Origin: Bacteroidaceae bacterium
Lineage (GTDB): Bacteria; Bacteroidota; Bacteroidia; Bacteroidales; Bacteroidaceae
DNA: 64,000 bases
NCBI GenBank assembly: GCA_017520935.1
Contig: JAFXEF010000001.1
Coordinates: 1 to 64,000 of the forward strand
Direction of reading: 5' to 3'
Notes under the pieces: generated by a model
Database searches by the model: none
The model's input: the letters and a program-made list of their open reading frames with translations, nothing else
What the model was told of the DNA's origin: nothing
Made by a program: the position numbers and the translations under genes
Shown here: one piece after another, positions 36,124 through 45,609 of the stretch
How positions within the stretch are numbered: the first letter of the stretch is position 1
Layout: the number at the start of each line of letters is the position of its first letter

Positions 36124-38541
36124 ATGAAGGAGTTTTTCAAAAATCTCGGACGCTACAGAGTGTCGTCCACGCTCAATATCCTGGGCCTCGGCATTGCCTT
36201 CGCGGCAGCTTACATCATCTTGGTGCAAGTAAACTTTGACCTCGCCTACAATCGTTGCTTCAAGGATGCGGAGAGGATATATCGCTTGGAGTTTAAGTCC
36301 GTAATGGGCGACGAGGGCAAGAAGATGCCACACGTGTCTCATTATGTAGGTGAGGCTGTGGGCGACAACAATGCCAATGTGGAGGAGTATGCTTGGGCGT
36401 TCCCTTATCCTCAGCCAAACATTTTTATAATTCTTCCTCAGGAAGAGATAAAAGAGTATTTTCAAGCGGAAGCTCGCATCTGCTCATACAATCTGCCCCA
36501 ATTGTTCAACATACCGCTCCTCGACGGCAGTTATGAAGAATTGGCGCATCCCAACTCCATCGTGATAAGCGAGTCGTTTGCCCAAACGCACAACCTCAAG
36601 GTGGGCGATGCCGTGATGACGGGAAGCGAGAAAGCACCCAATATGAATGTACAGACGATACGGGGTATCTATCCTGACTTCCCCGACAACTGTGAATTCG
36701 CAAACACCGTAGTCTTGCAGTTGACCGACAAGGAGATAATGCCAGGCAAGGATGAGTTTTGTTACTCCTATTATTATAAGGTGTATGATGTTGGGCAGAA
36801 CGATATGGTGCTTGCCAATGGTCTCCGCCTGATAGCACCGAGGTACGGTGAAGCATACGAGGATTTGCGGAAGGCCTCAGAAGGTGCCAGCCAAGAGCAA
36901 TGGCTGAAACTGGGGAAAGAATATATGCGACTGACGTCGGTCTATGACATCTACTTTGCCAATGATGTAGAGGGAATCATTGGTCACGATATTGGCAACA
37001 GATTTACCACCTACACATTGCTGAGCATTGCGGTGCTGATACTGGCCATTGCATTCATCAACTTCGTGAACTTCTTTATGGCGATGGTGCCACGGCGCAT
37101 ACGACGTGTGAATACGGAGAAGGTGTTTGGCTGCTCTACACGTCGCCTGCGCATGGGCTTTGTGCTCGAAGCCGTAGGACTGGTAGTGCTCGGCCTTCTA
37201 TTGGCTGCCTACATCGTCTTTATGGTAGCGCCAGAGTTGACTGGGATGATTTCTACATCGGTTTTGCTAAGAGACAATCCGATGATAGCCTTGTCTATTG
37301 TTGGTGCTGGCCTTCTGCTTGCCGTGGTCAGCAGCATCTATCCTGCCTACTATATCACATCCGTGCCACCTGCCTTTGCCCTGAAAGGCACGTTTGGCAA
37401 CACAGCTTCGGGGCGTCGTATGCGCTACGTGCTATTGGGCATACAGTTTGCCATCTCCATCGCCCTCATCACCTGTACGTTGTTTATTCGCTTGCAACAT
37501 ACCTATATGATGCGTTACGATATGGGCTTCAACAAAGAGAACGTGCTTGGGGTCAATCTCGGAAGCGGAAATGCCACCAAATCGCGGTGGGACTTCAATG
37601 CGCGTCAACAGTTTACCCATGAGCTGAAGACCAATCCGATGATTGTAGATGCAGCCTTTGGCTCGGAAAACTTCATTGCACCCACCCGCTCAACGCATAA
37701 CAGAGTGACGGAGAAGGGTGATAACATCTTCTTTCAGTCCTATTCCGTGTCATATAACTTCCTTCGAGTTATGGGAATCGAACTGATTGAAGGACGTGAC
37801 TATATGCCGGAAGACGAACAACAAGACGACAAGCAACTCTACATCTTCAACGAAACGGCACAGAAGGAATTTGGTCTGAAGGTAAATGAAGATTTGAGCG
37901 GAGCTACTGCCATCGGTTTCTGTAAGGACTTCAAGTTCCGTTCCCTGCAATATGAAAGTTCTGCCTTTGCCTTCTGCGTAAGAGAGCATACAGGGTACAT
38001 CAAGCATTGCTACGTGCGCACAACAGCAAACGCCGATATTGAAGCCGTGGAAAAGCATATCAAGGACTGTGTAACAAAGATGGGCGATGATGCGAACTCA
38101 ATTACCATCGAGTTCTTCGATGAAGAACTGGATCGCCAATACGAGAAGGAGCGCGAGCTGAACCGCTTGATTACCATCTTTGCTCTCATCTCCATCTGCA
38201 TCTCACTGATGGGAGTCTTCGGCCTCGTGTTCTTCGAGACCCAGTATCGCCGTCGCGAGATTGCCTTGCGCCGTGTACACGGAGCTCAGATAAGCGAGAT
38301 ACTGCGTATGTTTGTGCTGCAATATGCCCGTATGGTGGGTGTGGCCTTCCTCTTTGCCGTGCCCGTGAGCTACCTCATTATGACGCGCTGGCTCGAAGGG
38401 TATGCCTACCACATCCCGCTCTACTGGTGGGTCTTCGCCCTTGCCCTCCTCATCGTGCTCGTCGTCACCAGTGCTATTGTGTTGGCCCGCTCGTGGAAGG
38501 CGGCGAAGGAGAATCCCGTGAATGCGTTGTATAAGGAGTAA
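36124..38541 (+). CDS. FtsX/MacB-type ABC transporter permease, paralogue 1
   Basis: 805 residues: an N-terminal anchor helix (STLNILGLGIAFAAAYIILVQV), a periplasmic MacB-PCD-like domain (about 50-285), then the first group of membrane helices (TLLSIAVLILAIAFINFVNFFMAMVPRR). A second MacB-like domain lies near 440-670, and final helices contain MGVFGLVFFETQYRRREIALRRVHG, the FtsX signature. It is one of the duplicated-domain permeases common in Bacteroidota, probably coupling ATP hydrolysis to periplasmic events or lipoprotein/peptide export. No ATPase gene is adjacent; the next ABC ATPase is about 6 kb away on the other strand. Substrate unknown. Confidence 0.85.
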   Translation: MKEFFKNLGRYRVSSTLNILGLGIAFAAAYIILVQVNFDLAYNRCFKDAERIYRLEFKSVMGDEGKKMPHVSHYVGEAVGDNNANVEEYAWAFPYPQPNIFIILPQEEIKEYFQAEARICSYNLPQLFNIPLLDGSYEELAHPNSIVISESFAQTHNLKVGDAVMTGSEKAPNMNVQTIRGIYPDFPDNCEFANTVVLQLTDKEIMPGKDEFCYSYYYKVYDVGQNDMVLANGLRLIAPRYGEAYEDLRKASEGASQEQWLKLGKEYMRLTSVYDIYFANDVEGIIGHDIGNRFTTYTLLSIAVLILAIAFINFVNFFMAMVPRRIRRVNTEKVFGCSTRRLRMGFVLEAVGLVVLGLLLAAYIVFMVAPELTGMISTSVLLRDNPMIALSIVGAGLLLAVVSSIYPAYYITSVPPAFALKGTFGNTASGRRMRYVLLGIQFAISIALITCTLFIRLQHTYMMRYDMGFNKENVLGVNLGSGNATKSRWDFNARQQFTHELKTNPMIVDAAFGSENFIAPTRSTHNRVTEKGDNIFFQSYSVSYNFLRVMGIELIEGRDYMPEDEQQDDKQLYIFNETAQKEFGLKVNEDLSGATAIGFCKDFKFRSLQYESSAFAFCVREHTGYIKHCYVRTTANADIEAVEKHIKDCVTKMGDDANSITIEFFDEELDRQYEKERELNRLITIFALISICISLMGVFGLVFFETQYRRREIALRRVHGAQISEILRMFVLQYARMVGVAFLFAVPVSYLIMTRWLEGYAYHIPLYWWVFALALLIVLVVTSAIVLARSWKAAKENPVNALYKE

Positions 38542-38580
38542 AAGGAGAGGTATGAATCAATAAAACAAACAAGCGTTTCT

Positions 38581-38650
38581 GTCATTTTGAGCAACGCGAA
38601 AAATCTCAACAACACACTCTGCGAGATCTTTCACATTCGTTCAAGATGAC
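38581..38650. repeat. Inverted repeat of the GTCATTTTGAG type
   Basis: GTCATTTTGAGCAACGCGAAAAATCTC at its start and GAGATCTTTCACATTCG with AAGATGAC at its end form an imperfect palindrome of 70 bp between the two permease genes. Elements of this form are common small mobile or REP-like repeats in many bacteria. Confidence 0.6.
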
Positions 38651-38769
38651 AAACAGACAAACAACAAGATTTTTCAAGCCTGTGACAAAAAATCACGCCT
38701 GTGATAATTCTTGAGAAAGGGACAAAACAAAAATACGTACAATGCAAACAATAAAAACACTATACTATT

Positions 38770-41172
38770 ATGAAAGAGTTCTTTAAGAATCTCGGACGCT
38801 ACAAAGTGTCGTCCACGCTCAATATCCTGGGCCTCGGCATCGCCTTCGCGGCAGTTTACGCCATCTTGGTACAGGTCTATTACGACCTTAGTTTCAATAG
38901 CAGCATTAAGGATGCTGACCGCATCGTACGCATTGACAAGCGCTTCTACAGTTGGGGCGAAGACAAATGGTTTGCCACAATGCCCGACCCTTTGGGGCTG
39001 CGATGCGGTGATGACGAACTGGTGGAGAGTTTCGGGCGACTGCAACGCAAGATACGGTGGGACAGTGACGGCACCATTGTCATTAACTTGGAGAAAGATA
39101 ATGAGCGCCATCCCGTTAAAGTCGGATTCGCACAAGGAACGGCAGGTATCTTGAATACTTTGGATTTCAAGATTGTAGCTGGAAGTACATACAATTTCGA
39201 AAACACGGGAGGCATACTGCTTAGCGAACAATTTGCCAATATCCATAATCTCCAGACAGGCGATATCATATATGATGGAGACAGAGGAATATCGGTGAAC
39301 GGAATATTCAAGGACTTCCCGAGAAACAGCGACTTCTACGGTATCCAGCTGTTCAATTGCATCCCCAACCAGAGTTTGAACACGAGTGAGGGAAATGAAA
39401 TCTTCTATTGGTATTATAAGCTAAAGGATGCTAAGATGAAAGATGCATTCCTGAAGAATGCCTATATCAAGTTCCACGAGAGCGACAAGATAAGGGGGAA
39501 TGCAGAAGACAAGACAACGCTGGATGACTATCGTAATACAATCGCTGACCTGCGCATTACCGCACTCGATGAGACCTATTTCTCGACTTGCCACTCGGAA
39601 TCGAAAGTTGGCAACCGCTCTACTACCAATGTGCTGCTTGCCTTTGCGGTGATTCTTCTCATCATTGCATTTATCAACTTCATCAATTTCTTTATGGCAA
39701 TGGTACCGCGTCGCATACGCCGTGTGAATACGGAGAAGATATTCGGCTGTCCTACGTGGCGCCTACGCATAAGCTTCGTGCTTGAGGCCATAGGGTTGGT
39801 ATTGCTTGCTCTGCTGCTTGCAGCCTTCATCGTCTTTATGACAGCGCCCGAGTTCAATATGACGCGTCTGCTTTCTGTGCCTGTCGACCTTCACGAGAAC
39901 GTGCCTATAGTGCTCATCACGCTTGGAGCTGGTATCTTGCTTGCCATCGTGGCCAGTCTGTATCCTACCTATTATATAACGTCCGTGCCTCCCGCCTTTG
40001 CCATCAAAGGTTCGTTTGGCAATACTGCGGCAGGCCGTCGCCTACGCTATGCCCTGCTGGGATTACAGTTCTTTATCTCATTGTCGCTCATCACCTGCTC
40101 GCTTTTCATCAACAAGCAGTACCGCTTCTTCATGGACTACGACATCGGCATCAATCGCGAACATCTGCTGTGTACCGAAGTGCCGGTAGGACTGACCTAC
40201 GAGGCCAATCGGAACAACTTTACTCAAATGCTCAAGGAAAACCCGATGATACAGGAGGTGGCATACACAGAGACCAATCTCATTGCCGAAAGCCGTCAGA
40301 GGTACAATTGCCACGCGGTAAAGGAGGATAAATCAATACTCTTTCAGATGCAACCTGTCACGTGGGACTTCCTCCATTTGATGGGTATCGACATTACTGA
40401 AGGACGCGACTTTGAGAAGCAGGACGAACAAGCACCTACCTCAATCTTTATCTTTAACGAAACGGCCCGCAAGCAATATGATATAGGACTTGATACGGAA
40501 ATAACATATCACATGAAGCCTGCCAAGATTCTTGGATTCTGTGAAGACATACACTTTCGTCCGTTGCAATACGAGCAGATGCCGTTAGCTTTCACCGTGA
40601 TACCCGACAATAGAGGACGTGGCTATCCTCACCTTTATATCCGTACGGTACCGGGAGTCGATGTAGAGGCTGTAGAAGCGCACGTACGCGAGTGTGTAGG
40701 TCGTCTTGCTCCCAACGCCTATCTTGAAAACATCAAGGTACGATTCTTCTACCAAGAGTTGGGCGAGGAATATGAGAAGGAGAAGAAGGCCAATATGCTC
40801 ATTACGGCATTCTCTATTATTTCCATCCTCATTGCCTTGATGGGAGTCTTCGGCCTCGTGTTCTTTGAGACGCAATATCGCCGTCGCGAGATTGCCCTGC
40901 GCCGTGTACACGGAGCGCAGATAAGCGAGATACTGCGTATGTTTGTGTTGCAATATGCCCGTATGGTGGGTGTGGCCTTCCTCTTTGCCGTGCCCGTGAG
41001 CTACCTCATCATGACGCGCTGGCTCGAAGGGTATGCCTACCACATCCCGCTCTACTGGTGGGTGTTCGCCACGGCCCTGCTCATCGTGCTCGCCGTCACC
41101 AGCGCTATTGTGTTGGCTCGCTCGTGGAAGGCGGTGAAGGAGAATCCCGTGAATGCGTTGTATAAGGAATAA
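38770..41172 (+). CDS. FtsX/MacB-type ABC transporter permease, paralogue 2
   Basis: 800 residues, same architecture and direction as the previous gene, with a near-identical start (MKEFFKNLGRYKVSSTLNIL) and a nearly identical last 125 residues from MGVFGLVFFETQYRR onward. The two periplasmic domains differ strongly between the paralogues (for example WGEDKWFATMPDPLGLRCG here has no counterpart), so they probably sense or handle different ligands. The intergenic 228 bases hold the 70-bp inverted repeat and no clear promoter. It ends before a bidirectional terminator shared with mltG. Confidence 0.85.
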   Translation: MKEFFKNLGRYKVSSTLNILGLGIAFAAVYAILVQVYYDLSFNSSIKDADRIVRIDKRFYSWGEDKWFATMPDPLGLRCGDDELVESFGRLQRKIRWDSDGTIVINLEKDNERHPVKVGFAQGTAGILNTLDFKIVAGSTYNFENTGGILLSEQFANIHNLQTGDIIYDGDRGISVNGIFKDFPRNSDFYGIQLFNCIPNQSLNTSEGNEIFYWYYKLKDAKMKDAFLKNAYIKFHESDKIRGNAEDKTTLDDYRNTIADLRITALDETYFSTCHSESKVGNRSTTNVLLAFAVILLIIAFINFINFFMAMVPRRIRRVNTEKIFGCPTWRLRISFVLEAIGLVLLALLLAAFIVFMTAPEFNMTRLLSVPVDLHENVPIVLITLGAGILLAIVASLYPTYYITSVPPAFAIKGSFGNTAAGRRLRYALLGLQFFISLSLITCSLFINKQYRFFMDYDIGINREHLLCTEVPVGLTYEANRNNFTQMLKENPMIQEVAYTETNLIAESRQRYNCHAVKEDKSILFQMQPVTWDFLHLMGIDITEGRDFEKQDEQAPTSIFIFNETARKQYDIGLDTEITYHMKPAKILGFCEDIHFRPLQYEQMPLAFTVIPDNRGRGYPHLYIRTVPGVDVEAVEAHVRECVGRLAPNAYLENIKVRFFYQELGEEYEKEKKANMLITAFSIISILIALMGVFGLVFFETQYRRREIALRRVHGAQISEILRMFVLQYARMVGVAFLFAVPVSYLIMTRWLEGYAYHIPLYWWVFATALLIVLAVTSAIVLARSWKAVKENPVNALYKE

Positions 41173-41202
41173 AATGAGCGGAGGAGAGTGTGATAATTGG
41201 AA

Positions 41203-41239
41203 AAGACTGTTCCCCAAAGTCGTTTTTGGGGACAGTTTG
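41203..41239. terminator. Bidirectional terminator between permease 2 and mltG
   Basis: AGACTGTTCCCCAAA pairs with TTTTGGGGACAGTTT around a GTCGT loop (one offset base), between convergent genes. Confidence 0.8.
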
Positions 41240-41245
41240 ATGGTT

Positions 41246-42283
41246 TTATTTGATTCCTCTCTGATTCAATGCCTGCTGGTATCGGCGGGCATTGGCATTA
41301 TGTTCAGCTAAGGTAGAGGCGAAGTTGTGATAGCCCGAGAAGTCCTCCTTGGCACACATATATATATAGGAATGCTTGGCAGGATTGAGTACGCTCTCGA
41401 TGGCTGCGATGCTCGGTATACGTATGGGGCCAGGGGGAAGGCCGGCATACTTGTAGGTGTTGTAGGGCGAGTCTATCGTGAGGTGGACGAGGAGGATGCG
41501 GCGCAGGTCGAACTTGCCGTGGGCAAACTTCACCGTGGGGTCGGCTTGCAGCAGCATGCCGCGCTTCAGGCGATTGAGGTAAAGTCCCGCAACGAGGGGC
41601 TTCTCATCGTTCTTGTTCGTCTCCTCATCTACGATAGAGGCCAATGTGGTAACCTCGATAGGGGTGAGCCCTTGTGCTTGTGCCTTCTTCCTGCGCTCGG
41701 TGTTCCAGAAGGTGTCGTGCTCCTTCTTCATGCGTGCGATAAACTGCTTCGGCGACATGGTCCAGTACACCTCGTAGGTGTTGGGCAGGAATAGGGTAGG
41801 GAAGGTCTCTTCCGTGTAACCAAGGCTGTCGATAAGGTGATGGTCGGTCAGGATAGTGGCTATCGCTGCGGAGTCTGTCATAAGCTGCTTGCCCACAGCA
41901 CCGGCCAGTCGGTCGAGCGTGCGCACCGAAGGAATTACGAGCCGCACCGGTGTCTGGTTGCCAGAGAGCAGTCGCAGGCAGATATCACGCATCGAATCGC
42001 CTGGACGTATGGCATAGTTGCCTGGCTTTATCCGTTCGTCATACTTATAGTATCTCATCAGAGGGGTAAATGCCATCATGCTACCTATTCCCTCTGCCGA
42101 TGCTACTTTGTCTGCCACTGTGCTGGTGTTGTCTTCGGGATAAATTTGTATATAGCTGGTCTCTGCACCGCTCACCTGCGGACCCAATACCTTGTCGTAT
42201 GCAATATAGCCCACTGCCGCTACAGCAACGAGTAACACTGTCACTACTATACCCGTTATTATACGTTTCTTCATATCCGCCAT
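41246..42283 (-). CDS. mltG: Endolytic murein transglycosylase MltG
   Basis: 345 residues (342 from the second ATG at 42274). One N-terminal membrane helix (IITGIVVTVLLVAVAAVGYIAY), then a LysM-like region and the YceG catalytic domain with LASIVDEETNKNDE (catalytic Glu), VAGLYLNRLKRGMLLQADPTV and YAGLPPGPIRIPS. It cleaves nascent glycan strands in the periplasm and helps set glycan chain length. It follows lysA in the same direction with about 90 bases between. The family identification is firm. Confidence 0.96.
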   Translation of the reverse strand: MADMKKRIITGIVVTVLLVAVAAVGYIAYDKVLGPQVSGAETSYIQIYPEDNTSTVADKVASAEGIGSMMAFTPLMRYYKYDERIKPGNYAIRPGDSMRDICLRLLSGNQTPVRLVIPSVRTLDRLAGAVGKQLMTDSAAIATILTDHHLIDSLGYTEETFPTLFLPNTYEVYWTMSPKQFIARMKKEHDTFWNTERRKKAQAQGLTPIEVTTLASIVDEETNKNDEKPLVAGLYLNRLKRGMLLQADPTVKFAHGKFDLRRILLVHLTIDSPYNTYKYAGLPPGPIRIPSIAAIESVLNPAKHSYIYMCAKEDFSGYHNFASTLAEHNANARRYQQALNQRGIK

Positions 42284-42374
42284 GGGTTTTTAGAATACGT
42301 GTAAACTGACGTAGTGATTATCCTTTTCTGTATATTTCATCTCAATCATCACGTGACGATTTGCTGTTGTTCGT

Positions 42375-43535
42375 TTACAACTCCTCGCTCAAGTACCCTT
42401 TAGGTAGCTGACGGCAATTGTATTGCGAAGCCATAATCTCCCCGTAGGCTCCTGCTGAACGTATGGCGATAAAGTCGCCACGATGGGTAGCGTTGAGGTC
42501 GACAGACTTGCCGAAAACGTCGGAGCTCTCACATACAGGACCCACCACATCGTAGGTGAGCTCGGGCTCATCGGATGAGATGTTCTCGATGCGGTGATAT
42601 GCCTGATACAAGGCAGGACGGATGAGGTCGGTCATGCCAGCATCGACGATGGCAAAGCGCTTGCAGGTGCCCTCCTTTATGTAAAGGACGCGTGTGATGA
42701 GACTGCCGCACTGGGCTACGATGCTACGGCCGAGCTCAAAATGGACGGTCTGTCCGGTCGTGAGGTGCAGGTGCTTGCGGAACACCTCAAAGTAGCTGTG
42801 GAAGTCGGGGATGTACTTGTGGTTGGGGTGTCCGTAGTCGACACCGAGTCCGCCACCCACGTTGATGCTTCGGATGGGATACTTGCGGCGACTGAAGAGG
42901 GTGGTGAGCTCGTTGATGCGGTTGCACAGTGCCACGAAGTCAATCATGTCCAATATCTGTGAGCCTATGTGGAAGTGTATGCCCACGAAGTCGATATGAG
43001 GCAGGGCAATGGCTTGTTCGATGACGGCCTCTATCTGTTCGAGGTTAATACCGAATTTATTCTCGGCCAAGCCTGTGGTGATGTTGCTGTGTGTGTGTGC
43101 ACCTACATTGGGGTTGATGCGAAGGGCGATGCGTGCCACCTTGTCCTTTTGTGTCGCCAGTTCGTTGATGATGAGTAGTTCGGCTTCTGACTCTACGTTG
43201 AAGCAGTGGATGCCGTAGTCGAGGGCGAGGTTTATCTCGCGGTCGCTCTTGCCTACACCGGCATATACCACCTTATGGGCAGGGAAACCTGCTTCGATGG
43301 CTGCACGTACTTCGCCGCCACTGACGCAATCGGCACCGAAGCCCGCCGCACTGATGATACGTAGTACCTTGGGATTGGCGTTGGCCTTGATGGCGTAGTG
43401 CATCTCGTACTCTGGATTGTGCCGAAGCTCCTCACGGATGGTGTCGAGAGTTTCGCGCAGTACCTGAGTGTCGTAATAGTAGAAGGGCGTTTCGATATTT
43501 TGGAAACGCTGTATGGGGAAGGTACCTTTAATCAT
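42375..43535 (-). CDS. lysA: Diaminopimelate decarboxylase
   Basis: A 386-residue fold III PLP enzyme. HYAIKANANP carries the PLP lysine near residue 49; IHFHIGSQI, NVGGGLGVDYG and the GPVCESSDVFG motif with its catalytic Cys are all present, as is SAGAYGE near the end. It makes L-lysine from meso-diaminopimelate, the last step of the pathway. It starts four nt after the lysC stop, so both are certainly in one operon for the aspartate pathway. Confidence 0.97.
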   Translation of the reverse strand: MIKGTFPIQRFQNIETPFYYYDTQVLRETLDTIREELRHNPEYEMHYAIKANANPKVLRIISAAGFGADCVSGGEVRAAIEAGFPAHKVVYAGVGKSDREINLALDYGIHCFNVESEAELLIINELATQKDKVARIALRINPNVGAHTHSNITTGLAENKFGINLEQIEAVIEQAIALPHIDFVGIHFHIGSQILDMIDFVALCNRINELTTLFSRRKYPIRSINVGGGLGVDYGHPNHKYIPDFHSYFEVFRKHLHLTTGQTVHFELGRSIVAQCGSLITRVLYIKEGTCKRFAIVDAGMTDLIRPALYQAYHRIENISSDEPELTYDVVGPVCESSDVFGKSVDLNATHRGDFIAIRSAGAYGEIMASQYNCRQLPKGYLSEEL

Positions 43536-43539
43536 CTCT

Positions 43540-44856
43540 TTAATTGTTAAACAACTTGTCGCTCAGTGCCTGTAAAGCACGTTTCTTGTCGCTCTCCTTG
43601 ATGAGGAAGGATATGTTGTAGTTGCTACCACCGAACGAAATCATACGGACGGGAATGTCGCGCATGGCATCCATGGCGCGGGCTTCGAAACCGATGTTCT
43701 CCCAGTCCATATCACCTACAACGCAAATGATACACATGTTGTGGTCGATGGTTACGGTACCGTACTTCTTTAGGTCGTGGACAATCTCGTTGAGGTGTTT
43801 GGTGTTGTCGATACTCATGGAAACGCCTACCTCGGAGGTGCAAATCATATCGATGGGGGTCTGATAGCTCTCGAAGATCTCGAACACCTTGCGCAGGAAA
43901 CCGTGGGCAAGGAGCATGCGGCTCGACTTGATCTTGATGGCGGTAATATTTTCCTTGGCTGCTACGGCTTTGATGGTACCAGGGTCGGCCTCGTTGTTGA
44001 TGGTAGTACCTGGTGCTTCGGGCTGCATCGTGTTCAGCAACTTTACGGGGATGTTGGCAAATTTGGCAGGCTGTATGCAGGTGGGGTGGAGTATCTTGGC
44101 TCCGAAATAACCTAACTCGGCTGCCTCCTCGAAGTGAAGATGGCGCACGGCAGTGGTCTTGTCTACGATGCGAGGGTCGTTGTTGTGCATACCGTCGATA
44201 TCGGTCCAAATCTGAATCTCGCGTGCTCCGATGGCTGCTCCGATGAGCGAAGCAGTGTAATCGCTACCGCCACGCTGGAGGTTATCAATCTCACCGTTGA
44301 TGTTGCGGCAGATGAATCCTTGAGTAATATAGATTTGTGCTTTGGGACTGGCGGCCAGTACCTCGGTGAGCTTCTCCTTGATGTAGGCTGCGTCGGGTTC
44401 CCCGTTTTTGTCGGTGCGCATGTAGTCGAGGGCAGGGATGAGGTGTACGCTCACACCCTGCTCCTTGAGATAGTTGGTCACCATGTTGGTAGAGATTATC
44501 TCGCCTTGCGCCAAGATGATGCGCTCCTCGATGGAGGTGAACAGCTGTTTGGTGAATGAACGGAGGTAGTTGAATACATCGCGTACGAGTTCCGTGGTTT
44601 TCTGCTTATACTCTTCTGTGCTATACAGCTCACTGATATGTTTATGGTAGAGACCTTCGAGCTTGTTAATGACTTCGTTGGCACTGTCTGGATTGTTGTT
44701 GGCCAGGTAGCCACAAATTTCTACCAATGAATTGGTTGTACCCGACATAGCTGAGAGTACCACTATTTTGTTTTCTCCATCGTTGATAAGCGAGGCTACA
44801 CCTTGCATACGCTGTGCGGAACCTACTGAAGTGCCGCCAAATTTCATTACTTTCAT
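43540..44856 (-). CDS. lysC: Aspartate kinase (monofunctional, LysC type)
   Basis: 438 residues. MKVMKFGGTSVGSAQRM at the N-terminus, RGGSDYTASLIGAA and EIQIWTDIDGMHNNDPR in the kinase domain, and two C-terminal ACT domains (about 300-435, with FEIFESYQTPIDMICTSEVGVS). It phosphorylates aspartate, the first step to lysine, threonine and methionine; ACT domains imply feedback control, probably by lysine given the lysA partner. No homoserine dehydrogenase domain is fused. Confidence 0.96.
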   Translation of the reverse strand: MKVMKFGGTSVGSAQRMQGVASLINDGENKIVVLSAMSGTTNSLVEICGYLANNNPDSANEVINKLEGLYHKHISELYSTEEYKQKTTELVRDVFNYLRSFTKQLFTSIEERIILAQGEIISTNMVTNYLKEQGVSVHLIPALDYMRTDKNGEPDAAYIKEKLTEVLAASPKAQIYITQGFICRNINGEIDNLQRGGSDYTASLIGAAIGAREIQIWTDIDGMHNNDPRIVDKTTAVRHLHFEEAAELGYFGAKILHPTCIQPAKFANIPVKLLNTMQPEAPGTTINNEADPGTIKAVAAKENITAIKIKSSRMLLAHGFLRKVFEIFESYQTPIDMICTSEVGVSMSIDNTKHLNEIVHDLKKYGTVTIDHNMCIICVVGDMDWENIGFEARAMDAMRDIPVRMISFGGSNYNISFLIKESDKKRALQALSDKLFNN

Positions 44857-44893
44857 ATAATATCAGTATTGTTTTGTTCTTAATTGTTTGTTC

Positions 44894-45592
44894 TTATTCC
44901 TGTCTTTCGGAGTTTTCTGGGTGCTCAGGAGCATTTGTTACTAACCTGTGTCCTTCGCAACGGAACACTTTGCCAGGATACTCCTCTATTAGTTGTAGGT
45001 TGTGGGTAGTCATAATGACCGTAGAGCCTTTGGCGCAGATATTGCGCAACAACTCTACAATCTGACGCCCCGTCTCGGGGTCGAGATTTCCGGTAGGCTC
45101 ATCGGCAAGGATAATCTCTGGTGTGTTGAGGATAGCACGGGCGATGACGATGCGTTGTTGCTCACCACCCGATAGCTCATGGGGCATCTTATACCCTTTG
45201 GTGCTCATGCCGACCTGCTCCAGAACCTCTTCGATGCGAAGGGTGCGCTTACCCTTGTCGTTCCAACCGGTGGCTTTGAGTACAAAGTCGAGGTTGTCCC
45301 TCACATTACGGTCGATGAGCAGTTGGAAGTCCTGGAATACGATACCGATACGTTTGCGTAGTGCCGGTATCTGCTTGCGACGAATGCGTGCCATATCGTA
45401 GCCCAGCACATTGGCATTGCCGCTATGGATGTCGAGTTCGCCATACATCGTCTTGAGTAGGCTCGATTTGCCTGAGCCTACTTTTCCAATGAGGTATACG
45501 AATTCACCTTCTTGAACCTGCAGATTCACCTCTTCGAGCACGATATTTTCCTGTTGGCGAATCTCTACGTTCTGATAGTTTACCTGTGACAC
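44894..45592 (-). CDS. FtsE-like ABC transporter ATPase
   Basis: 232 residues. Walker A is GKVGSGKSS (Val where most have Ser or Pro), Q-loop VFQDFQLL, signature LSGGEQQR, Walker B IILADEPT, and the switch His in MTTHN. The length and sequence fit the FtsE/LolD group. In Bacteroidales this gene is often annotated ftsE and would partner a membrane FtsX elsewhere; no FtsX is adjacent here. It sits 37 nt upstream of lysC and 17 nt downstream of the glycosidase-like gene in the same direction, so co-transcription is possible. Confidence 0.88.
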   Translation of the reverse strand: MSQVNYQNVEIRQQENIVLEEVNLQVQEGEFVYLIGKVGSGKSSLLKTMYGELDIHSGNANVLGYDMARIRRKQIPALRKRIGIVFQDFQLLIDRNVRDNLDFVLKATGWNDKGKRTLRIEEVLEQVGMSTKGYKMPHELSGGEQQRIVIARAILNTPEIILADEPTGNLDPETGRQIVELLRNICAKGSTVIMTTHNLQLIEEYPGKVFRCEGHRLVTNAPEHPENSERQE

Positions 45593-45609
45593 GTGTATAT
45601 TTCTTTATT

